Of a stretch of DNA of 6,878 nucleotides, positions 1 to 5,024 are shown piece by piece. The stretch comes from Betaproteobacteria bacterium UBA6910 (GTDB lineage Bacteria; Pseudomonadota; Gammaproteobacteria; Burkholderiales; UBA6910). Made by a program: the position numbers and the translations under genes. The notes beneath the pieces are model-generated. The model saw only the letters and a program-made list of their open reading frames with translations, searched no databases and had not been told where the DNA came from. The stretch is taken from assembly GCA_002451065.1 (NCBI GenBank), contig DKBC01000252.1, forward strand, positions 3,697 through 10,574, written 5' to 3'. Numbering within the stretch: position 1 is the first letter of the stretch; the number at the start of each line of letters is the position of its first letter.

Positions 1-948
1 GAAGATGGTGTCGTCGAAGCTGCGCCCGCCGACAAAGCCCCCGGTGTTCACGTCCACCGTGGTCAGCGCCTCGGTTTGGTCGATGATGAGGTAGCCGCCG
101 GATTTGAGATCCACCCGCCGCGCCAGGGCCTTCTCGATCTCGTCCTCCACGCCATAGAGATCAAAGAGCGGCCGCTCGCCTCCATAGTGCTCGATTTTCC
201 CGGACACGTTTCGGATGTAGTCCTGGGCGAAGGCCAGCAGCCTCTGGTGGGTTTCGCGCGAGTCCACCAGCACCCGTTCCGTCTCCTCGGTCACGAAGTC
301 CCTCAGCACGCGCAGGCTGAGGTTCAGGTCCTGGTAAACGAGCCCGGGCGATGTCACCGTCTGGCTGCGCTCTTCCATGCCGGCCCACTGCTTGCGCAGA
401 TACTCGATGTCAAAGGCGAACTCGCGCTCGCCGGCGGATTCCGCCATGGTGCGCACGATGAAGCCCCCGCTCTCCTCGGGGGGCAGCAGCTGCTGCACGC
501 GCCCCCGGAGCATCTCGCGCTCCGCCTCGCTCTCGATGCGCTGGGAAATGCCGATATGGGATTCCTGGGGCAGGTACACCAGCAGCCGGCCGGCGATGCT
601 GATCTGCGTCGAGAGCCGCGCCCCCTTGCTGCCGATGGGATCCTTGATCACCTGCACCAGCAGAGTCTGGCCCTCGTGCAGCAACCGCTCGATGGGCTTC
701 GGGGGATCTCCGTTCTGGCGTTTCTGCCAGATGTCTTCCACGTGGAGGAAAGCCGCGCGCTCAAGGCCGATATCCACGAAGGCCGACTGCATTCCGGGGA
801 GCACCCGGGCCACCCGTCCCTTGTAGACGCTCCCCACCAGCCCGCGGCTGCCGACACGCTCCACGTGCAACTCGTGCACCGTGCCCTGCTCGACCACCGC
901 CACGCGAGTCTCCTGGGGCGTGACGTTGATCAGGATCTCTTCGCTCAC
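1..948 (-). CDS. rng: Ribonuclease G, N-terminal 316 residues (cut by left window edge)
   Basis: RNase G is a cytoplasmic endoribonuclease of the RNase E/G family that cleaves single-stranded A/U-rich RNA and matures the 5' end of 16S rRNA. The frame is open from a GTG at 948-946 to the left edge; the protein begins MSEEILINVTPQETRVAVVE. An S1-type RNA-binding region covers about residues 35-125 (GSVYKGRVARVLPGMQSAFV at 39-58, then FLHVEDIW). RNase H-like and 5'-sensor regions follow, and the visible part ends in TVDVNTGGFVGGRSFDDTIF, whose Asp299 matches the first metal-binding catalytic Asp of the family. The second catalytic Asp and the zinc-link and small domains would lie beyond the edge; family members are usually near 490 residues. 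The GTG start overlaps the maf stop as GTGA, which implies translational coupling. No in-frame stop interrupts it. It is RNase G rather than RNase E because of the maf neighbour (the same pair occurs in E. coli), though the C-terminal length cannot be seen. Confidence 0.95.
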   Translation of the reverse strand, partial: MSEEILINVTPQETRVAVVEQGTVHELHVERVGSRGLVGSVYKGRVARVLPGMQSAFVDIGLERAAFLHVEDIWQKRQNGDPPKPIERLLHEGQTLLVQVIKDPIGSKGARLSTQISIAGRLLVYLPQESHIGISQRIESEAEREMLRGRVQQLLPPEESGGFIVRTMAESAGEREFAFDIEYLRKQWAGMEERSQTVTSPGLVYQDLNLSLRVLRDFVTEETERVLVDSRETHQRLLAFAQDYIRNVSGKIEHYGGERPLFDLYGVEDEIEKALARRVDLKSGGYLIIDQTEALTTVDVNTGGFVGGRSFDDTIF

Positions 949-1574
949 GGCAACTCGAGACCGAAGCCCCGCAGGAGCTGGGCGGTCTCGTAGAGCGGCA
1001 GCCCCACGACCCCCGAATAGCTCCCCTCCAACCGCGACACGAAGGCTGCGGCCCGCCCTTGGATGGCATAGGCTCCCGCCTTGTCCAGGGGTTCACCCGT
1101 CGCCACGTAATGCCGGATGTCTTCGTCCTTGAGTTTTGCGAACTCCACCGAGGTCACTGAGAGCGCCATCTCCACGCGGTCGTCGAAAGCCACCGCCACC
1201 GCGGACATGACCTGGTGGGTGCGCCCCGACAGCCGCTTCAAGATCTCCACGGCATGTTCGGGACCCAGGGGCTTGCCGATAATGCGCTCGTCGAGCACCA
1301 CCACGGTGTCCGCCGCAAGCAGGGGCAGCCGCTGCAGGAGGCGCGGCAGCCGGCGCTCATTGATCCGCCGCCACCCCGCGTCCACCTTGGCCAGAGCCAC
1401 CCGCCGCGCGAACTCCTCCGGGCCTTCCGCAACCTGGGGCCTTTCGTCCACGTCGGGGCCCCGGCCCGGGTCCTCGCGCAGCAGCAGGAGCTCGAAGTTG
1501 ACGCCAATCTGCTTCAAGAGCTCCCGCCGCCGCGGACTGCGGGAAGCCAGGTAGATTCGCTTCTCGGGTCGCAT
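945..1574 (-). CDS. maf: Maf-family nucleoside triphosphate pyrophosphatase (probable dTTP/UTP type, YhdE-like)
   Basis: Maf proteins hydrolyse nucleoside triphosphates to monophosphate and pyrophosphate. The YhdE branch acts on dTTP, UTP and modified pyrimidine nucleotides and is thought to clean the nucleotide pool. The 209-residue protein carries the signature LASRSPRRRELL at residues 9-20, the catalytic-loop LAADTVVVLD at 86-95 (Asp89), KRLSGRTHQVMSAVAV at 113-128 and GEPLDKAGAYAIQG at 160-173. It is about a dozen residues longer than E. coli YhdE, mostly in the segment before LAADT (residues 33-85). The YhdE assignment rests on overall resemblance and on its position directly before rng, as in E. 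coli; the m7GTP-specific YceF branch is less likely. The ATG at 1574 is preferred because it sits just before the signature; I see no clear Shine-Dalgarno in the 26-base gap after rlmH. The stop overlaps the rng start by four bases. Confidence 0.93.
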   Translation of the reverse strand: MRPEKRIYLASRSPRRRELLKQIGVNFELLLLREDPGRGPDVDERPQVAEGPEEFARRVALAKVDAGWRRINERRLPRLLQRLPLLAADTVVVLDERIIGKPLGPEHAVEILKRLSGRTHQVMSAVAVAFDDRVEMALSVTSVEFAKLKDEDIRHYVATGEPLDKAGAYAIQGRAAAFVSRLEGSYSGVVGLPLYETAQLLRGFGLELP

Positions 1575-1600
1575 GGCTAGTCAGGGGCGGGGAAGGCCCG

Positions 1601-2071
1601 TTAATCCCGATGATAGGGGTGCCCGCCCAGGATGGACACCGCCCGGTAGAGTTGCTCGGCGAGGAGCACGCGCGCCAGACCATGGGGAAGGGTCATTGCG
1701 GAAAGCGAAACCAGGTAATGCGGCTTCCGCTTCAGGTCCGGGTGTAGCCCGTCCGGCCCGCCGATGATCCACGCCACATCCCTTCCTGCGGCCTGCCAGC
1801 GGGCGATCTGTTCCGCCAACTGAGCCGTGCTCAAGGCAGCGCCCCGCTCGTCCAGGGCGATGACCTCGCATTGGTCGGGAAGCGCCGCAAGAATCCGGTC
1901 CCGCTCCGAGGCCAGAACCCGCTCGGTGACGGCCCCCGCGGTACGCCGCTCGGGCCGGATCTCCCGCAAAACGATCCGGGCGTGCCGGGGCATGCGCTTG
2001 GCGTATTCCTGAAATCCACTCCCGATCCATGCCGGCATCCTGTTCCCCACGGCCAGCACGAAAAAGCGCAT
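1601..2071 (-). CDS. rlmH: 23S rRNA (pseudouridine1915-N3)-methyltransferase RlmH
   Basis: RlmH is a homodimeric SPOUT (trefoil-knot) methyltransferase that uses S-adenosylmethionine to methylate pseudouridine 1915 in helix 69 of 23S rRNA, acting on assembled 70S ribosomes. The 156-residue length matches E. coli RlmH (155). The fold signature is in the C-terminal half: the cofactor loop IIGGPDGL at residues 102-109, the knot segment LPHGLARVLLAEQLYRA at 128-144, and the C-terminal GHPYHR at 150-155 that contributes to the active site. The N-terminus MRFFVLAVGNRMPAW is typical of the family. The start ATG at 2071 lies three bases after the rsfS stop. An out-of-frame ATG overlaps that stop (TGATGCATG), but only the second ATG opens the RlmH frame. 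Co-occurrence with rsfS is a widely conserved pairing and fits a ribosome-maintenance role. Confidence 0.97.
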   Translation of the reverse strand: MRFFVLAVGNRMPAWIGSGFQEYAKRMPRHARIVLREIRPERRTAGAVTERVLASERDRILAALPDQCEVIALDERGAALSTAQLAEQIARWQAAGRDVAWIIGGPDGLHPDLKRKPHYLVSLSAMTLPHGLARVLLAEQLYRAVSILGGHPYHRD

Positions 2072-2074
2072 GCA

Positions 2075-2467
2075 TCACGCGCCAGCCCGGACCTTGGCCG
2101 GCTTTTCCGCCTTGCGTGGGGTGGTGGCGGCGCGGCGGGGCTGGGACGGTCCCCAGAGTTCTTCGAGGTTGTAATACTGGCGAACCGCGGGCTGCATGAT
2201 GTGGACCAGGAGATCTCCCAGGTCCACCAGCACCCACTCGCCGGTCTGCTCGCCTTCGCTGCCATAGGTGCGGTAACCGAGAGCCTTGAGATTTTCCTGG
2301 ACGTTATGGGCAAGGGCCTTGGTCTGGCGCGCGGAATCGGCGGTAGCGACAATCATGCGGTCAAACAGCGAGGTCATGGGCGTCACGTCGAGGACCACAA
2401 TATCCCGCGCCTTGATGTCTTCGAGCGCGGCCACTGTCGCCTTGACCATTCTGTCGATGCGCCTCAT
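2075..2467 (-). CDS. rsfS: Ribosomal silencing factor RsfS (YbeB/Iojap family)
   Basis: RsfS binds ribosomal protein uL14 on the 50S subunit, blocks joining with the 30S subunit and damps translation in slow growth or starvation. The Iojap-type domain covers about residues 7-106: IKARDIVVLDV at 18-28, the FDRMIVATADSARQ segment at 35-48, EGEQTGEWVLVDLGDLLVHI at 71-90 and the closing YYNLEELW at 98-105. The protein has 130 residues; E. coli RsfS has 105. The difference is mainly a basic, Ala/Pro-rich tail (about 107-130, with several Arg and Lys), probably disordered. The ATG at 2467 shares its A with the nadD stop (TGATG), which supports this start and coupling to nadD. Met7 is an alternative start with no better ribosome binding site. 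Transcription comes from upstream genes, possibly helped by a weak promoter inside the end of nadD. Confidence 0.95.
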   Translation of the reverse strand: MRRIDRMVKATVAALEDIKARDIVVLDVTPMTSLFDRMIVATADSARQTKALAHNVQENLKALGYRTYGSEGEQTGEWVLVDLGDLLVHIMQPAVRQYYNLEELWGPSQPRRAATTPRKAEKPAKVRAGA

Positions 2468-3120
2468 CAGCCCCCGGAATATTGGTTATTTGTTTGAATA
2501 TAATCGAGAACCGGATCTGGAAGCAAATACCGGACGTTGCCTCCGGCTGCCAGCCGGGCCCGTATGCCGGAAGCAGAAATATCCAGCAGCGGGATCTCGA
2601 TACTCACCACGCGGCCCGCCGGCGCCGTCGCCAGGTCCTTCCATCCGGGCCGAATCCGCTCGACGCACTCGGCGCGAAGCGCCTCCGGCCACGGCGCATC
2701 GCCGGCCCCCGGGCGCCGGGCGATGATGAAGTGGGCAAGCGCGAAGAGGTCCCGCCAGCGGTGCCAGGTAGGCAGATCCCCGAATGCGTCCGCCCCTACG
2801 ATGAGGCAAAGCGGGACGTCATCGCCCAACTCCTCGCGCATCTCGGCGAGGGTCTCCACCGTGTAGCAGGGACGGTCTTTGGACGCTTCCCGGTCGTCCA
2901 CAATCAGGCCGGGGCAATTGGCGGCGGCAAGCCGCGCCATTTGCAGGCGCTGCCAGGCGGGGGCGCGGGGGGGCGGCCGGTGCGGGGGCGTGCCGGCGGG
3001 GATCAGTCTCACCTCCCGGAGCCGGCAGGCATCCGCCGCCTCGATGGCCAGCCGCAGATGCCCGATATGGATCGGATCGAAGGTCCCGCCGAGGATCCCG
3101 AACGGGGCGGAACTATTCAC
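2467..3120 (-). CDS. nadD: Nicotinate-nucleotide adenylyltransferase NadD
   Basis: NadD joins nicotinate mononucleotide and ATP to give deamido-NAD and pyrophosphate, an essential step of NAD synthesis in the cytoplasm. The 217-residue protein shows the nucleotidyltransferase signature GGTFDPIHIGH at residues 11-21 (His18 and His21 of the HxGH motif), PAGTPPHR at 41-48, GADAFGDLPTWHRW at 109-122 and the ISASGIR phosphate-binding motif at 181-187. Length is normal for the family. The start is GTG at 3120: going upstream in frame there is no ATG, GTG or TTG before a TGA at 3156-3154, so this is the only usable upstream start, and it leaves eight residues before the first strand of the Rossmann fold. 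That GTG lies inside the end of a repeat element filling the gap to aceF, and I see no strong Shine-Dalgarno. The last dozen codons are unusually AT-rich for this GC-rich cluster. The stop overlaps the rsfS start by one base. Confidence 0.96.
   Translation of the reverse strand: MNSSAPFGILGGTFDPIHIGHLRLAIEAADACRLREVRLIPAGTPPHRPPPRAPAWQRLQMARLAAANCPGLIVDDREASKDRPCYTVETLAEMREELGDDVPLCLIVGADAFGDLPTWHRWRDLFALAHFIIARRPGAGDAPWPEALRAECVERIRPGWKDLATAPAGRVVSIEIPLLDISASGIRARLAAGGNVRYLLPDPVLDYIQTNNQYSGG
2497..2526 (-). promoter_or_regulatory. Candidate weak sigma70-type promoter inside the 3' end of nadD, reading into rsfS
   Basis: On the minus strand, TTGCTT (2526-2521, three of six matches to TTGACA) is followed after 18 bases by TATATT (2502-2497, five of six matches to TATAAT). 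The boxes lie in an AT-rich island in otherwise GC-rich coding sequence, and a transcript starting near 2490 would reach the rsfS ATG after a short leader. This is a match by eye only; the -35 box is poor and the AT-richness also encodes the end of NadD. Confidence 0.25.
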
Positions 3121-3286
3121 CGCAGAGGCACTGGGACACGCGGAACCACAGGGTCAAACGCGCCAAACGCAAAGCACGCGGAGAAAAGGATTGGATGCCA
3201 TGGCTTCGATCTTCTTCTGAGCGCCCTTCGCGTCCTCTGCATTGATTCAGTGCGCTTTGCCGTGCGCCTTTGGTTCTCCGTGGCTG
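3115..3286. repeat. Degenerate inverted-repeat element between aceF and nadD
   Basis: The 170-base gap between aceF and nadD carries no credible gene but has a repeat character. The left half contains CACCGCAGAGGCA (from 3118), GGAACCACAGG (3142-3152), GCAAAGCAC (3169-3177) and ACGCGGAG (3176-3183). The right half carries counterparts on the other strand: ACGCGAAG (3233-3226), GCAAAGCGCAC (3260-3250) and GGAGAACCAAAGG (3279-3267). These pair as imperfect inverted arms around a centre near 3205-3214; an 8-base palindrome GCCATGGC lies at 3197-3204. The words match, from memory, a family of dispersed non-coding repeats common in environmental bacteria (CTCTGCGTCTCTGCGGTGAA-like). Its left end enters the nadD coding start. 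The transcript could fold into a long imperfect hairpin, but there is no clean GC stem plus U-run of an intrinsic terminator. Exact ends are uncertain. Confidence 0.6.
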
Positions 3287-3290
3287 CCGA

Positions 3291-4910
3291 TTAGAGCAAT
3301 ACCCGCCGCATGTCGGCGAGCACGCTCGCCAGGTACGCGGCGAATCGCGCCGCGGCTGCGCCGTCGATCACCCGGTGGTCGTAGGAGAGCGAGAGCGGCA
3401 CCATCAGGCGCGGCACGAAGGCCTTGCCGTCCCACTGAGGCTTGAGGGACGAGCGGGTAACCCCGAGGATCGCGACCTCCGGCGCATTGATGATGGGGGT
3501 GAAGGCCGTGCCGCCGATGCCCCCGAGGCTGGAGATGGTAAAGGTCGCGCCCTGCATGTCTGTCGGCTTGAGCTTGCCATCCCGCGCCAGCGCGGAGAGG
3601 TCGCCCAGTTCCTTGGCGATGGCGAGCACTCCCTTCTGGTCGGCGTCCTTGAGCACCGGCACCACCAGCCCGTTGGGCGTGTCTGCGGCAAAGCCGATGT
3701 GGTAATAGCGCTTGAGCACCAGGTTCTCGCCGCTTTTGTCGAGGGAAGCATTGAACTCGGGAAATTTCCTGAGGGCCGAGACACTGGCCTTGATCAGGAA
3801 GGCCAGCAGCGTGACCTTGATGCCCTGCTTGGCCGCCGCGTCATTGGACTGCTTGCGGAACGCCTCCAGTTCCGTGATGTCGGCCTCTTCGTGATGGGTG
3901 ACATGGGGAATCATCACCCAGTTGCGCGCCAGGTTGGCGCCGGAGATCTTTTTGATGCGCGAAAGCGGCCTGGGTTCCACCGGGCCGAACTTGGCGAAGT
4001 CCACGTCGGGCCAGGGCAAAAGGTTGAGCCCCGCCCCCGCCCCTGCGGCCGCTGTCGCGGGCTGAGCGAGGGCGGCCTTGACGAAGGACTGCACGTCTTC
4101 TTTGACAATGCGGTGCTTGGGCCCCGAGCCCTTGACCCGGGACAGATCCACCCCCAGGTCCCGGGCGAAACGGCGGATCGAGGGGCTGGCGTGGGCCTTA
4201 GCGAATCCGGCTTCGTTCACCGGCCCCGCCGCCGGAGCAGCGGCTGGCGGTGGCGCGGCTGACGCAGCGGGCACCGCGCCGGTTTGGGGTTTCGGGGCCG
4301 CTGCCGCGGCCGCGGGTGGAGCGGCGGCGGCAGCAGCGCCGGACTCCTCCAGGCTAAGGATGAGCGCACCCTCCGAGACCTTGTCGCCGACCTTGACCGC
4401 GACCTGCTTCACGACCCCGGCGAACGGACATGGCACGTCCATCGTGGCCTTGTCGGACTCGAGGGTGATGAGCGCGTCCTCCTTGCTCACCGTGTCGCCC
4501 GCCTTCACCAGCACCTCGATTACCGGCACGTCCTTGAAGTCGCCGATATCGGGCACATGGACCTCGCGCACTCCGCCCGAGGTGGCCGCCGGCGCCTGGG
4601 CAGAGGCCGCGGCTGGCGCAGCAGGCGGGAGCGGCGCTGCCGAAGAGGCCTGCGCCGCGGCGGCGGCCTCCGGCGCCTCGAGAATCAGGATCAGCGACCC
4701 TTCGGCCACCTTGTCGCCCACCTTGACATCCACCTCCTTAACCACGCCGGCATGGGTCGATGGGACCTCCATCGTCGCCTTGTCGGACTCCAGGGTGATG
4801 AGCGAATCCTCCTTTTTCACCGGGTCGCCGGGCTTGACCAGCACCTCGATGACCGGCACGTCCTTGAAATCCCCGATATCAGGGACCTTCACTTCGATGA
4901 ATTGGCTCAT
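3291..4910 (-). CDS. aceF: Pyruvate dehydrogenase complex E2, dihydrolipoamide acetyltransferase, two lipoyl domains
   Basis: E2 is the core of the pyruvate dehydrogenase complex; its lipoyl arms take the acetyl group from E1 and pass it to coenzyme A. The 539 residues show, in order: lipoyl domain 1 (about 2-79, lipoylated Lys44 in ESDKATMEVP), an Ala/Pro-rich linker (79-113), lipoyl domain 2 (about 114-189, Lys154 in ESDKATMDVP), a longer Ala/Pro linker (190-236), a peripheral-subunit-binding domain (HASPSIRRFARDLGVDLSRV at 240-259, then GSGPKHRIVKEDV at 261-273), a third linker, and the acetyltransferase domain (about 313-539). The catalytic motif DHRVIDG is at 511-517 (His512, Asp516). 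Two lipoyl domains rather than the three of E. coli is a common arrangement elsewhere in proteobacteria. The ATG at 4910 follows a good Shine-Dalgarno. It lies downstream of aceE with a 114-base gap. The VPDIGDF lipoyl signature and aceE context favour the pyruvate over the 2-oxoglutarate complex. Confidence 0.97.
   Translation of the reverse strand: MSQFIEVKVPDIGDFKDVPVIEVLVKPGDPVKKEDSLITLESDKATMEVPSTHAGVVKEVDVKVGDKVAEGSLILILEAPEAAAAAQASSAAPLPPAAPAAASAQAPAATSGGVREVHVPDIGDFKDVPVIEVLVKAGDTVSKEDALITLESDKATMDVPCPFAGVVKQVAVKVGDKVSEGALILSLEESGAAAAAAPPAAAAAAPKPQTGAVPAASAAPPPAAAPAAGPVNEAGFAKAHASPSIRRFARDLGVDLSRVKGSGPKHRIVKEDVQSFVKAALAQPATAAAGAGAGLNLLPWPDVDFAKFGPVEPRPLSRIKKISGANLARNWVMIPHVTHHEEADITELEAFRKQSNDAAAKQGIKVTLLAFLIKASVSALRKFPEFNASLDKSGENLVLKRYYHIGFAADTPNGLVVPVLKDADQKGVLAIAKELGDLSALARDGKLKPTDMQGATFTISSLGGIGGTAFTPIINAPEVAILGVTRSSLKPQWDGKAFVPRLMVPLSLSYDHRVIDGAAAARFAAYLASVLADMRRVLL
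4347..4895 (-). repeat. Tandem lipoyl-domain duplication within aceF
   Basis: Two copies of the lipoyl-domain coding unit, at 4895-4677 (residues 6-78) and 4565-4347 (residues 116-188), lie exactly 330 bases (110 codons) apart. By my hand count 59 of 73 aligned residues are identical, with no gaps. The stretch DIGDFKDVPVIEVLVK is identical in both, as is LITLESDKATM around the lipoylated lysine. Most substitutions fall in the surface segment after that lysine (STH versus CPF) and near the domain end. Confidence 0.85.
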
Positions 4911-4917
4911 GTTCTTT

Positions 4918-4923
4918 TCCTTC
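4918..4923 (-). promoter_or_regulatory. Ribosome binding site of aceF
   Basis: GAAGGA on the minus strand ends seven bases before the aceF ATG at 4910. It is the clearest Shine-Dalgarno in the window and confirms the aceF start, whose gene is not overlapped by the upstream aceE and so needs its own ribosome recruitment. Confidence 0.75.
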
Positions 4924-5024
4924 TCGGAGGTCGGTAACTGGGCACGGACAAACGGGGCACCGGGCCGTGAACCAGATACCTCGTGGCTATGGCCGGCCCT
5001 CGGTATTCCCCGCCCCTGGTTTCC

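Noticed and set aside
76..993. A 305-codon plus-strand open frame opposite rng
   Set aside because: The minus-strand frame encodes a clear RNase G with S1 and catalytic motifs over the same bases; the plus-strand product has the His/Leu/Gly-rich composition of an antisense shadow.
2447..2449. Met7 as the true RsfS start
   Set aside because: It remains possible, but the upstream ATG forms a TGATG overlap with the nadD stop and follows a G-rich stretch, so the longer form is preferred.
3121..3290. An intrinsic terminator or a strong nadD promoter in the aceF-nadD gap
   Set aside because: There is no compact GC stem followed by a U-run on the minus strand, and TTGACC near 3157-3152 has no acceptable -10 box at the right distance.
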